Shown here: one piece after another, positions 1 to 10,562 of the stretch
Layout of the letters: each line of letters opens with the position of its first letter
Numbering within the stretch: position 1 is the first letter of the stretch
DNA from: Ciona savignyi
Taxonomy: Eukaryota; Chordata; Ascidiacea; Phlebobranchia; Cionidae
Direction: 5' to 3'
Assembly (NCBI GenBank): GCA_000149265.1
Contig: CH002360.1
Coordinates: forward strand, 92,425-156,424
DNA length: 64,000 nucleotides
Position numbers and translations under genes: made by a program
The notes under the pieces: model-generated
What the model saw: the letters and a program-made list of their open reading frames with translations, nothing else
Databases searched by the model: none
What the model was told of the DNA's origin: nothing

Positions 1-1856
1 GCATATCAACTTTGGTATATTCCTTATATAATCCAAACAATATCTGTCTAAGGGTTGGGTGTTCGCGTCCGTATATTTTCGTGAATTGTTTAATTTTATT
101 TTCATATGGATTATAACTAACTATAGTTGGCGTTTTTTTGTAGTTTTTATTTGTTTAATCCTTTAAATATTGTTTTTAAAAAGGCGAAAATAATTTAAAC
201 TGCAAAAGTACACACAGATTACCGGTATAATCGTTTGCAGTTTTGTTTAATAACACGTGTGCAGCTGTTTTAATGTGCGCATAAAGCGCGAACATGCAGG
301 CGCACTTCAAAATAGCGGTGGGCGCGAGGTAATCTAATAATTACCCTTGTGTTGATACCTCTGCGTTTTCCAATTAACGATAATAAAAAAATTCACATTT
401 TATTTGCCGAGCCAAGTTTCGAACCCAGGATGTGCCCATCACTTGGACCGTGATTGTACATCTAACAACGCCATGTTATCCACAGATCAAACGATGTGGA
501 CAAAGCTTCTACACAGCTGACAACGGAGAGACACGATTCGTGGACATGATCCAACTAATTGATTTCCACCGTTTGAACCGAGGATCATTACCTTGCTTAC
601 TTTTGTACGAATGCCCGGGAAGCCAATTGTCATGAGGTGTAACCGATACTTGGATCGCTTTTATATGGATCGTTCGCGTCACGTGCTAGGTTTTGTATTT
701 TTATTTCGCTTTTCAAGCGCGTCGTCTTTGTTTTAAACCCAGTAGTTGAATTACCATTGTGGCAATCCATTTTAACACGTCCGCCTACAATGTTACATCT
801 TCCGTCTTTTATCGACTTTCCGTGGACGACGTAACACTCTACTGCCTTATTTATTGCATTGAATCCACTGTTTAGCAGTGTTTAACTTCGTATTTTCGAG
901 TGGACCCCCTTTGTCAACTTTATTTTTATTTCGCCTTTTCTGTTTTCCCTTTGAATCGTGTTAATAGATGAAATAGGTCGTTTTCCAGCGAATAAAGTTC
1001 GGTACACTTAACCTGCTGGTGTTGCTTTTATAACGGTGTAAGTTTCAAACCCATTTTCCTTGTACTAAGACCATTTTTATATAAAATTGTTCGCTTTTTA
1101 GTTGAAAGATTGCAGGTGCGAAACTGGTCGCTAGCTAGTTGGTTGTGTCTTTGGGAAGGTACGTTACGGACATTGCCTTAACCCAACGGATTAATGGGTT
1201 CTACCAAATTGCTTCAAAGGGAAATGTAGCATTACGGTTATTATCCATATACCCTGCATTTTTGGCCTTACCACTGGATTATACGGACAAGGGCAACCCC
1301 TTTCATTATTAAGACTCTGTATGCATTCTTGGTTTTTCTTACAACTTTTATTTTGATGCAACTTTTAATGTTTTTGAAAGATTTGGCGAAAAAGAAGATT
1401 TAATACATAGTATATAGGTGCTTGAAGGCCAGGTTATAAAAAATCGTGACCGAATTTGAAGCAAAAATGACTTTATATACCGGCATTAACTACATGATAA
1501 AATAATATTACTTTTACGTGCCAGATTAACCAAATGATAAACCAGGTCTTTGCAACTTAAGGGAAAATGTTATCAAAGTCTGCGATGGATGAATGAAGTT
1601 TTCCCCGCACAATAGGCCTCGTTGCCCCAATGTAAACATCAAACCGCCAGTCTATTCAACTTGATGTAATGAACTTCAAGTGAAGTGAAAATGTGCCTCT
1701 TTGGAATCGAAGGAAACCCGTGATTACAGCAAACTTAACAATATATTAATATCTCGATTGAAATTACAATTTATGGTAATGGATTCTGAAATTATATTGT
1801 ATAATATAACGGTGTGTAACTTGGACAAAGACATTTTTTTACGTCTGATCCAGTTT
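1..1856. other. Intergenic stretch, no gene recognised
   Basis: No supported exon was found on either strand. A short minus-strand relic of the short tRNA-derived SINE (called SINE-A here) lies near 400-456, recognised by a B-box-like GTTTCGAACCC and the flanking CCGAGCCAA. A plus-strand middle fragment of the longer SINE (SINE-B) lies at 1101-1228. The reading frames present are short, have no splice context and look like chance. Confidence 0.6.
1101..1228 (+). repeat. SINE-B fragment (B box to middle)
   Basis: Contains the SINE-B B-box segment TTGCAGGTGCGAAACTGG, then the diagnostic GCTAGCTAGTTGGTTGTGTC, CGGACATTGCC and TTAATGGGTTCTACC. The tRNA-like head and the (TATCC)n tail are missing. 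Confidence 0.8.
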
Positions 1857-2063
1857 TTAAAATTCGACAAGAGTTTCGTCGAGAATGTCCTGAATCCTTT
1901 TCGTGTCCTGTATAATGTTCCATAGCGATGTGTGTTGACATACATGGTATGCGTCTGTCATTGATTGAAACGTGGCGTCAGATTGATTTGATGGTCCTGC
2001 TCTACCAGACTGGTTTGTTTCGTTTAGAGTTGTGCTTGCGCCCTCTTCCGGCTCGTCGAGTGA
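1857..2063 (-). CDS. Possible alternative last exon of the 475-residue protein gene
   Basis: On the minus strand a TTTCCACAG acceptor is followed by 68 open codons and TAA. The peptide is acidic and Ser/Thr/Asn-rich, then carries DAYHVCQHTSLWNII and ends DETLVEF. It starts in phase 0, the same phase as the established last exon (2860-3078), so both could join the exon ending at 3469. Both share a layout: a Ser/Asn/acidic stretch, then a D(M/A)YHV motif and a helical Leu/Ile-rich end. It could instead be a decayed duplicate or part of another gene. No transcript evidence is available. Confidence 0.35.
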   Translation of the reverse strand, partial: SLDEPEEGASTTLNETNQSGRAGPSNQSDATFQSMTDAYHVCQHTSLWNIIQDTKRIQDILDETLVEF

Positions 2064-2136
2064 CTGTGGAAAGACCGCATGGTGACAACCTGGCGCACTA
2101 GATATATGGACCGTATAACCGGGAATAAAAGTGGAA

Positions 2137-2312
2137 AAAAGGAAAGGAGGGAAACTGCTTGATAAAATAAACATTTGTGCTTAAAGGTTAGGGCTGGGGT
2201 TGGAGTTATGGCTAGGTATAAAATTAGATTAGTATTTGGGGCAGAGTTCAAATTGTTATCCAAAGTTTTAGCGTGCAGTTTCCCTCCTTCCCTCTTTCCC
2301 TCCCTTTATTAT
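2137..2312. repeat. MITE-like element with GGAGGGAAACTGC inverted ends
   Basis: The left end reads AAAGGAGGGAAACTGC and the right end GCAGTTTCCCTCC followed by CTTCCCTCTTTCCCTCC, so the termini are inverted repeats. The interior holds a short conserved segment (compare GGGTTAGAATTAGGGTTAGGG-like and CTAATCTCAACCCCAGAAC in other copies). Related copies lie at 29659-29850, 30985-31175 and 44303-44497, with partial ones at 17540-17625, 27955-28110, 44517-44665, 51838-52060 and 55880-55965. No transposase is seen. Confidence 0.7.
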
Positions 2313-2356
2313 TGCCCAGCACCCATACATGGGAAGTTAAACTTATCAAACCGGTA

Positions 2357-2805
2357 AAATCGTATGGCCGAATGGTTAACGCCGATTCAAGCACCGATTT
2401 TTATTTTAAATAAAAACGGTCTCATTGACGAGCCCATCATAAGTTCGAAACTTGGATCGGTATCAAAAATCAAAGAAACTGAAAAGACGGACGTACAATG
2501 ATTGGATAGGGCTGAGTCATGCAGCATGATTTGATGGAACTGAAACAAAATAAATGACAGGGAAAGTTTAGTCGTGTAACCGAATGGTTAACGCGACCGA
2601 TGAATATACCGACACCTATTAAAAAAGGTCTTGACGGGTACTTCATGGGATCGAATCTTAGCCCGGTAAAATAAAGAAAAGAATGTTTACAGAATTGTGT
2701 ACGAAAGGTAGAAGGATTACTGCGACCGATAAATACACAGATTTCGATGTAAAAACGGTCTTGGCGACAAGCCCATTATGGGTTCGAATTCTAGCCCGGT
2801 AAAAA
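2357..2805 (+). repeat. Three tandem SINE-A copies (tRNA-derived)
   Basis: Three head-to-tail copies of a ~105-bp element at about 2357-2470, 2570-2672 and 2703-2805. The first two show an A-box-like TGGCCGAATGGTTAACGC or its variant, reminiscent of tRNA-Leu/Ser heads, and all end with a B-box-like GGTTCGAA or TTCGAAAC followed by AGCCCGGTAAAA. The third has a decayed A box. They lie just downstream of the last exon of the minus-strand gene, so they may be in its 3' UTR. Confidence 0.75.
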
Positions 2806-2859
2806 ATTTGGGGACGAAATAAATGATGTGAAAAGTTTGGGTTGACATTAAAAAATCCG

Positions 2860-5800
2860 CTATGCGTCGCTGTTTCGCGCGTGGTTCAAACCTGTAGGTT
2901 TACTCCGATACTGATTGGCTAAAATCTGATCGAGGTTGTCCAATAGGAATACGTGGTACATATCGTCTTCTGAAAGGTATTCGAAATCTTCTTCGGATGC
3001 AGAACTAAAATCCGAGTCGTAATTTGACCGGTTTGTGTTGTGTCTTGTTGAGCTCTCGCCACTTGTGCTACGAGTTGTCTGACCGAAAATACAACCTGAA
3101 ATTACTACCCGAGAATGTTGATATTTTGAAAGTAAACCTGATCCAACCATGCAATTTATAAGTGTAACTCGTGCATATACTGTGTAGGCTTAATTTAAGG
3201 CGTGGCTTAAAGATATTTTAAAGGTCTGGTTTTAATTTAAAGGTGCGACTAAATAAGCTATACAATTGCGAAATGTCGACTTTAAAGGTGTTGTATAAGG
3301 AGGTGTTAGTGAAAACAAAAATAGCTGATTTAATTAAATTCAAAAAATGCTATGGAAATGAATCAAATTTAGCGTGAAAGAATACCATATTAATGAGAAC
3401 GCAATATTATGCGAAAATAAACGTTAAAATGCAGCATGCGCGCAAATGGGGGGTGGGTCTAAACTTACCGAAGCCTTAAGGGGAGGGGTGGTCCAAGCGT
3501 GACGCTTCGAAACGTAATGTTTGATTAAATCATCATCGGTGGCGAGTATTTCATCAACACGAATCTCATCAAGTATTATATCAGCGCTCATAACTTCTAG
3601 ATTGACGCCTTCTCGGAATAAATTACGAAGTCCTGGGATTTAGACTTTGTTAGAAACATTAGCCAAGATTTAATACCTTTAGGTTTAAGTAGTAATTAGT
3701 TAGAATTACAGGCCTCTATAGTAGGAATTGGTTATTAAGCAAGGTGGTATAGGAATTTAAAATTAAGAATTTATAATTAAATTACTCGTTTTTAAGATAA
3801 GTTATTTTTTCGTATTTATATAATAATTATTATTAAGGTTGTTATAAATATTTAAACGTTATTAATTGTTATTAAGATAAGAATTTGTTTTTTTAAATTT
3901 ACTACAAATACAATTCAAACTTTAGTATAGCTTAACACTGGTAATACTATAACAAAATATTTCCCAACCTTTTTCAACTAACAGCACTCAACCCAAGACA
4001 CATATACAAACAATTTGAAAAACCCATAGCGTCATAATACACACTGTGTTAACAAGTTACATTATCACGTCATACCGTCATGTACCCTCTCTCTAATTGC
4101 GTCATCTTTCACGTCCCATCCATACGAATGTGCGAATCGGATAGTGACGTTGAGCTGTCCGTCAAAATTACGATGTCTAAGAAATGTCTGTGAATAATTA
4201 TGCAAGCGTTAGGGATAATTAGCGTAAATTACCTATGTTTAAAACACTTTTATATTTGAAAAACATCAGTTTGAATTAAATTGAAGAAAGGAACGTGTAA
4301 ATCATACACAACACACTGCAATAGCTCCGGTAACTCGACGGTGTGTGCGAGGTTATCTGACGATTGCCCGTGTGGTAACCCCCTTGGTTTTCCCACTCAC
4401 GGGGATAAAACATAAATATCCTTTTCATATACGCCATCTCTGTACTTATCTATCTAAATTGTAAGAAAAGTTTAATTCAAAAGAAATATAAAAGTAACAT
4501 TTGTAAAACCCCTTCTGTTGACACCTCATACTTAAATTACCACCATATATAAAGCACGTCTTCACTTTGTGTCCAAGCAAAACACAGGGCGACTGGGTAT
4601 TTTAAATACTTTCCTACCTTTTCCAGTTGCACGAGTTTCAGTAGAGTTTCACTGCACTGATGAATGGGCGATGAACTCATAACGATATCCACGTTCAGCT
4701 CTATTGCCTGGGATCTCGGGATCTTTTCCTCCCATTTCGCTTTCATCAGGTCGAACACGAATAACTGGGCCACGCCGTCCGCTTTTCCTCCTACAGGGGA
4801 ATCCCCGATGAGGAACGGGTTAGGTGGTTGGATGGATAAATCGTTAAACGCGTCTGCTGCATGAAGATCGTTGGATCGAAACCAGTCACCGGTTAGAGGG
4901 TCGTGTCTACAACGGACATTGCCTGAACCCAGCGGATTAATGGGTTCTACTTAATTGAAGGAACGTGTGTATCATATACAACACACTGCTATAGTCCGGC
5001 CGGTTAGTCTGACGGTTAAGTGCGTCGCCTTTCATTCGAAAGGTTGCAGATGCGAAACTGGTCGCTAGCTTGTCGGTTGTGTCCTTGGGTAAGGCACTTT
5101 ACGGACATTGACTGAACTAAGCAGATTAATGGGTTCTACCAAACAAAAGTAACATCCCAATCATATACAACATACCGCAATAGCTGCGGTAACCCGACGA
5201 TGGGCGCGAGGTGATCTGACGATTGCCTGTGTGTTAACCCCTTTGGTTTTCTTATGGGAATGCATAACTTGTTACTAATCACTGACGATAATGCGGTTTA
5301 CGAAGGATTTTAAACTAATTTTTTATTTAATTTCTATATTTTAGTATTAACCGATAAATCAAAAATAAAGATTGGACACAACTTTAGAACGATTACTTTT
5401 CTATTATTTGGTATCGTTTTTGCTTTTTCCCTATACTTATGCTAAATATAAGCAGGTTTATGTTAAATAGGCGAAGTGTTTGGAAACAAAATAAAAGGTC
5501 GTTGCAAAGTTCTAGCGTGTCAGTTGGGATTGCTTTACAACGTGGTTGGATAACCTGTCAATACAAAAACTGGGCGACATAACATGCCTGTCACGAGCGT
5601 GACGCAGAAACAAAATCGGGGTAAAATAAAAATGCGTTCCCTACGGATTTGAAGGAAAACTATATTGAATTGTATTAATCGGTTTTTAGTAATTAAACGA
5701 TAAATCATCAATACCCTACCAATAGGTTTATATCAGATAGGCAAACTAGGATAGGATATTCATAATTATTCCCGTGAATTAATTTAGTAGAACCCATATA

Positions 5801-8800
5801 ATCCGCTGTGTTCAGCACATGTCCGTAAAGTGTCTTTCCCAAGGAAACATCGACTAGCACATGTAACCCTTTGGCTAAAAGGTGACACACTTAACGACTA
5901 GACTAATCTGTCAGATGCTATATAAAACCCTATGAAGATGAATTGTAATTCACCAATGAATCTGCATTTGTACAATGAATGCTCCTCGTCGGTGAAGACG
6001 TCCACGTATGTGATCTCGCATTTCAGCACCATCAACGTAGCATTGCGACCATCGGGATCGAGAAAGAGCTTGTAATAAACATGATCCGACCACGGACGAC
6101 AGTTCCCCGTTATATCGGTCTCCGATACCAGCTTTCGTCGGTCCAGGATTTCCTGCGTTGGTCGTGTGGCCGAATGGTTAAGTCGACAGAAAAATGCACA
6201 CAAAAAAAAGTATTGAAGACGTGGGTTCAAAAGACGTGGGTTCAAAGACATCGTGGGTTCAAAATCTAGCCCGGCAAAAAAGAAACCAATGCATATATTG
6301 TGGTGTTGTCGTGTGGTCAAATGGTTAACGCGATCGAAACATGCACACAAAAACGGTATTGGAGACCAGCACATCAGGGATTCAAAACCTAGCCCGACTA
6401 AAAAAGTACGGTCGTATTGCTGAATGGTTAGCGCGACCGATGCATATATCGACTTCTATACAAATACGGCCTTGGAGGTGATCCCATTATAGGTTCTAAA
6501 CCTAGCCCCGTTAAAAAACAACAGCACTTATGACAGGACGGCCGTGTAGCCCAGTAGGTATAGGTTCGAATCTACTTGCTAGCTAACGCTGTGTCACGGA
6601 CATTGCCAAAACCCAATGGATTAATGGGTTCTATCAGATTGAAGGAACGTGTAAATCATAGACAACACACTGCAATCATAACCGTATGGTGGGCGCGAGG
6701 GAATCTGACGATTGCCCATTTGATAACGAAATTTGTGATAAATACCCCAACATGACGATTCACCCGACGATTACCGTGGATAAAACCTTTTTTTTTACCG
6801 AGCCAAGTTTCGAGCCTATGATAGGCTCGTCACCAGGACCGTTTTTTTAGTATAAAAGTCGGTATATGTATCGGTCGCATTAACCATTTGGCCACACGAC
6901 CGTACCTGGATAAATCCTTCAATGTGGATTCCCCGCCTGATAAAAATAGCGCACCCATGCGGATTACCTGTGGATCGACGCTCATCATATTCCGAGGGTG
7001 GATAGAACGCGATGACGACTTTGAATCGACCCCTCCCATCTCACTATGTTGTCGACTCCCCGATGTTGTGCTCGATGTCGTCGATAGTTGCGGGGTAACC
7101 GCACGAGGGCGCACTCCGTTTGATTGGTAGGCCAGAATGGTGTCCTAGGAAAATACTTGTTTTTTAATTATTTTTTTAACAAGGAAAGTTTTCATGATGT
7201 GCTCGTTGTTATGTCGGTTTTTTATCTTGATTTGTTTATGCATCGGTCGTGTTAATCATTCGGTCACACGACCTGGTTTTTACCAACTATGCAAAAATGG
7301 TAGTTAGGACAGAATATTCATGTTTATTCTCATGAATGGGAAAACCGAGGGCGTTAACACATGGTGTTAATTTAGATCCAAGCACTTTCATTTTGTCTTT
7401 AATGCCACTCTTCTAATAAATGTTTTCGTCAAAATTCTTGTGCCCGAACAAAAAACAACAAAATCGCTTTCTTACTTGAGTGTTTTCGTCAAAATTTTCA
7501 CTGCTTGGAAGTCCGGTGAATGTTGTATAATCAGATGATATTCTGCAGATGTTGTGGTTAGTAAGAGTTACCTCATGAACAGAATTAAATCTACACAGTC
7601 GCAAGTCTGAACGATTAGCTCTCGGTGGGTTAGTGCGTCGGCTTTCAGTCGGGGGGCTTTAGGTTTGAAACTGTTCGCTAGTTAATCACTTGTGTGCTTG
7701 GTTAAGGCACTCAACGGACTTTATTTTTATACACTAGATTTGGCTGCCACGTCTATATATACTTTAAGTATAAATATTTGATTGGATTATAGGCGTGTTT
7801 TAGCGACTGTCGTTTTGCCGTCTTTTTCTTTTTTCATTTTTTTTTCTTAAATCCTGCGGCGTGTATTTATAACAATAAATATTTTAATCTAAACCAACAT
7901 ACAACACACTGAAATGGCTCTGATAAACCGACTAGCATAAAGTAATCTGACCTATCGTACCTTCACCAACGTATGACTGCATATATTGCCTCATAGCCTA
8001 CTCGGAAATAAACTGAACTGTATGGTCTTTTAGCCAAATTTTGGGTTAGGTTGCAGAACCTAGCTTTTTAATTTTAAGTTTGCATTAAAGAGATAGAAGA
8101 AGAATATTTGGCTGTACGCCCCCAATATGCAGAATTACATACAAAAAGCGGTCATAGGCAAGTAACCATTGCGGGGCCGAAACTTAACCCAGCCAAATAA
8201 ATAAATAAACCTTAGTACCAACCCCCCATGTACCTAGATAATATTCCGCCTTATCCATATTACCCCTAACATGTTAGTACCCCACCCTACCCAAATTACC
8301 CTTAACATGTTAGTATTCCACCCTGCCCACAATACCCTTAACAGGATAGTTCCCCACCCTGCTAACATTACCCCAGCAGAATAGTACCCCCACCATACCC
8401 ACATTACAACAACAGGACAGTACCCCCACCCTCCATGTACCTTGATATTGACCTCGGTGTACCCGGGAAGTCAATTGCTGGTTGTGGTTCGCCCGGTAGT
8501 AGAGTCTGGAACAAATAAAAATATCCATTAAGGTTATAACAAAAAGTTGTAGCTTCAAAACTGGTAGTGGCTAGTCGGTTGTGTCCTTGGGCAAGGTACT
8601 TAACGGACATTGCCTGAACCCAACAGATTAATGTGTTTTATCAAATTAAAGGAACATGTCTATTATACACAACACACTGCAATAGCTCCGGTAACCTGAC
8701 GGTGGGCGCGAGGTGATCTGACGATTGCCCGTGTGTTAACCCCCTTGATTTTCCCATCCACGGAGATAAACATGAATATCCTATCTTAACTAAACTAAAC

Positions 8801-9066
8801 TTATCCTATTTTACCTGCACTTGTAAAATCTCGTCGTCCGTCCAAGCCCTGCTACGTGTAGTGATAGTTGGCTGTGATTTCACTCCCCGAATCGGCGTTG
8901 AAGTCTTTGGATGATTATTATCACTAGGTGGAGCCCGGGAGCGGGGGGAGGCGGTCGCGCTTCCTGACCGATTAAAATGGACTTTCCGTCGAAGCTGCCC
9001 GTTCGATTCTGGGGTCAAGTTATTCAACTCGTAGCCGTCGTATGCGTTATACCTGACAGTATCCAT
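2860..9066 (-). CDS. Seven-exon gene, 475-residue protein of unknown function
   Basis: Coding exons in gene order: 9066-8815, 7144-6968, 6152-5954, 4922-4618, 4187-4076, 3632-3469, 3078-2860, ending in TAG. All have GT-AG borders and compatible phases, giving 475 residues. Residues 1-143 are Ser/Thr/Arg-rich and probably disordered. Residues 144-403 look like a folded alpha/beta region (segments SDHVYYKLFLDPDGRNATL, AQLFVFDLMKAKWEEKI, DGQLNVTIRFAHSYGW, ADIILDEIRVDEIL). Residues 404-475 are acidic and Ser-rich. I see no signal peptide or membrane span, so a cytosolic or nuclear protein is inferred. I do not recognise the family. Introns are filled with SINEs. The start is the first Met of an open 84-codon exon followed by CAG|gtaaaa. 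A full CRE (9775-9782) lies about 0.7 kb upstream. Confidence 0.85.
4278..4430 (+). repeat. SINE-B 3' half
   Basis: Carries the SINE-B segments AAGGAACGTGT, ACAACACACTGCAATAGC, CTGACGATTGCCCGTGTG and the GGGGATAAAAC tail region. The 5' head is absent. It lies in intron 4 of the unknown gene, in the strand opposite to the transcript. Confidence 0.8.
4618..4922 (-). CDS. Exon 4 of the unknown gene, with SINE-derived acceptor
   Basis: The exon encodes residues 211-311 and ends GAAAAG|gtagga. Its body is clearly coding: HDPLTGDWFRSNDL, then FLIGDSPVGGKADGVAQLFV. The preceding exon ends in phase 1 (ATT G|gtgaat). Only the acceptor GGGTTCAG|GCAATG keeps the frame, giving G-N-V-R-C-R-H-D. The closer TTGTAG|ACACG gives an immediate stop. 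The sequence from the acceptor through the first ~12 coding bases is minus-strand SINE-B (4911-4990), so the splice site and residues about 210-213 appear SINE-derived. Confidence 0.7.
4911..5275 (+). repeat. SINE-B fragment followed by a near-complete SINE-B
   Basis: A middle fragment (4911-4990) begins inside the exon 4 acceptor region. A near full-length copy (about 4992-5275) follows, with tRNA-like head CCGGCCGGTTAGTCTG, B box GGTTGCAGATGCGAAAC, and the body through TTAACCCCTTTGG. The (TATCC)n tail is lost. Confidence 0.8.
5748..5920 (-). repeat. SINE-B copy with internal deletion
   Basis: Begins with the reverse tail GGATAGGATATTCAT, then jumps from CCCGTGAAT to TAGTAGAACCCAT, so the middle is deleted. 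It continues through the tRNA-like head in reverse (TTAACGACTAGACTAATC). It lies in intron 3 of the unknown gene. Confidence 0.75.
6157..6516 (+). repeat. Three tandem SINE-A copies beside exon 3
   Basis: Copies at about 6157-6280, 6306-6402 and 6409-6516, each with a GTGTGGCCGAATGGTTAA-like head and AGCCCGG-like end. The first starts five bases from the acceptor of exon 3 (exon edge at 6152), so the intron bases just before that acceptor are the reverse complement of the SINE head. The first copy also carries a short internal duplication of GTGGGTTCAAA. Confidence 0.8.
6536..6735 (+). repeat. SINE-B copy, head decayed
   Basis: Recognised by GGTTCGAATCTACTTGCTAG, CGGACATTGCC, GGATTAATGGGTTCTA, ACAACACACTGCAAT, GTGGGCGCGAGG and CTGACGATTGCCC. 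The 3' end is diverged. It lies in intron 2 of the unknown gene. Confidence 0.75.
6790..7273 (-). repeat. Two SINE-A copies flanking exon 2
   Basis: A full minus-strand copy at 6790-6904 (CCGAGCCAAGTTTCGAGCC to GGCCACACGACC) and a 5'-end fragment at about 7205-7273. They lie on either side of coding exon 2 (6968-7144). Confidence 0.75.
7612..7722 (+). repeat. SINE-B head fragment
   Basis: A tRNA-like head (TAGCTCTCGGTGGGTTAGTG) and B-box region (GGTTTGAAAC) followed by CGCTAG and CTTGGTTAAGGCAC. It stops after CGGAC. Confidence 0.7.
7737..7890 (+). repeat. Repeat family C copy
   Basis: A dispersed AT-rich family recognised by GGCNGCCACGTC, then GTGTTTTAGCGACTGTCGTTTT and GCCGTCTTTT. Better copies lie at 9237-9390, 27523-27670 and 55466-55626; they end with a GAATAAACTAAACTAAA-type 3' end. 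Confidence 0.65.
8222..8440 (+). repeat. Degenerate ~37-bp tandem repeat
   Basis: Five to six imperfect copies of a unit containing AGTACCCCACCCTACCCA and ATTACCCTTAACATGTT. It lies in intron 1 of the unknown gene. Confidence 0.8.
8548..8812 (+). repeat. SINE-B copy ending at the exon 1 donor
   Basis: Covers most of the SINE-B body (GTGTCCTTGGGCAAGG, CGGACATTGCCTGAACCC, GTGGGCGCGAGGTGATC) and its ATGAATATCCTATC tail. The tail region ends within a few bases of the exon 1 donor (exon edge at 8815), so the first bases of intron 1 read into the reversed SINE tail. Confidence 0.75.
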
Positions 9067-9236
9067 CGCCTGACAGAACTTGTCTTGTTACTACCATGGT
9101 CGAATAGTCCCTTTGAGCTGAAAGGTTGTCTAGTTTAATTGTATTTACTCATTTAAAAACAATGATAAAAGAACCGCACACATAAAATATTGTAGATGGG
9201 AGAATTTATTTAAACAAATATTAAAACAATAAGTTT

Positions 9237-9390
9237 TGGTGGACGTGTTCGCTATATTTATTTATATCCATGTTTAAACGACATGTTTTAACAACTGTTC
9301 GTTATGTCGTCTTTTCCTGTGCCTGTGTTGTGATTTGTTTGCTGTTATTTAATACTAAGGCAAAACGTGAATAAACTAAACTAAAATTTG
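9237..9390 (+). repeat. Repeat family C copy, complete-looking
   Basis: Shows GGTGGACGTGTTCGCTATA, ACATGTTTTAACAACTGTTCG, CGTCTTTTCCTGTGCCTG and the end GTGAATAAACTAAACTAAA. The same order of blocks is seen at 27523-27670 and 55466-55626. Confidence 0.75.
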
Positions 9391-9774
9391 TATCTTTCTA
9401 TTTTAAATCATTTTTCATCTATCTATATTAACTTATACTACACTACCAGCGATGCTATAACAAACTTTGTCGTGCGGTAAAGTACAGTTGTACCATAGCA
9501 CGTCCAAAACACTGCGCTTATCCCATTCTAATCGTGTTATGGGTAATTGCAATAGGATAGCCTGTTACTAAGCGAAATACGAAAGCATTTTGCAAAACCA
9601 TAACTCAAAACCTAACAATGTACACGATAGCGCTGCATAGAATGTAGGATCTGACTAACTGTTTTCCTGTTTACGAAAAGCCTTGTTCAACGCTTAAAAG
9701 CGGACAAAACCTAAAAAAACTTCGCAACAAAAGTTTAGACAGATGGTTGGCGCGCCAGCTAAGCGTGCACGATG

Positions 9775-9782
9775 TGACGTCA
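9775..9782. promoter_or_regulatory. CRE palindrome with adjacent ETS-like site
   Basis: A perfect TGACGTCA directly followed by CTTCC (GGAA on the other strand). It lies 709 bases upstream of the unknown gene's start codon, a plausible proximal promoter. Binding by CREB/ATF factors is inferred from the motif alone. Confidence 0.5.
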
Positions 9783-10295
9783 CTTCCTTCGTTTCCGCAA
9801 ACGCCAGTATAACAGCACAACAATGAAAAAGGATTCGATATATGGGAAGTTATCTCTGCGCTGTGACAATTGATGAGTTGTGTAAACCAGCGATCCCTCG
9901 CGCAATGAATTTTAGGGGTGGCAAACGCATCAATTTCACACAAACTACTGTTTCTATTGAATATATTTCGATCTGTTTAGGATTTTAACTTGAAAAACGG
10001 TCGCATAAAATTTTAATAAATTGAAAGGGTGGTGAACTTAAAAGTTTGAGAACCTTTAATATAGACAGCAGTGGATTATAGATAGTGGGGACCTTTCGTA
10101 CAAAATTTGCCAAAGAAATCCAACCATTCGCTAGGTTTATCGAAAAACGAGCCATTTGTTGAGTTAGATGGCAATTCAGAGTGGAAGTTGATTAATCCAT
10201 CACGAAGCATCGGAAATATGAGCTGTGAAACGTTTGCTCAACGTTATGTGACTAAAACGCGTTAAACTTGAACATTTTCTAATATTAAAAAGGAA

Positions 10296-10562
10296 ATTCA
10301 TGTTTATTCCGTGATTTGGAAAAAGAAATGGGCGTTTCGTCATATTAGCTTGCGTCCACCTTCGGGTTACCGGAGCTATTGCAGTGTGTTGTATAATTCA
10401 CACGTTCTGTCAATTTAGTAAAACGCATCATTCCACTGGGTTCAGGCAATGTCCGTTAAGTACCTTGTCCAATGACACAACTGACTAGCTAGCGGCCAGT
10501 TTTGAACCTACAACCTTTCGACTGAAGGGCGACGCACTAACCCACCAAGCTATTCGACCGGA
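10296..10562 (-). repeat. SINE-B copy
   Basis: Minus-strand copy with GGTTACCGGAGCTATTGCAG, TGTTGTATAATTCACACGTTC, GGTTCAGGCAATGTCCGTTA and the reversed head GACGCACTAACCCACCAAGC. Confidence 0.8.

Noticed and set aside
4537..4773. 78-codon frame starting at an internal Met, as a separate gene
   Set aside because: Its first part is the interior of exon 4 of the unknown gene, and its last part runs past the GAAAAG|gtagga donor into the intron.
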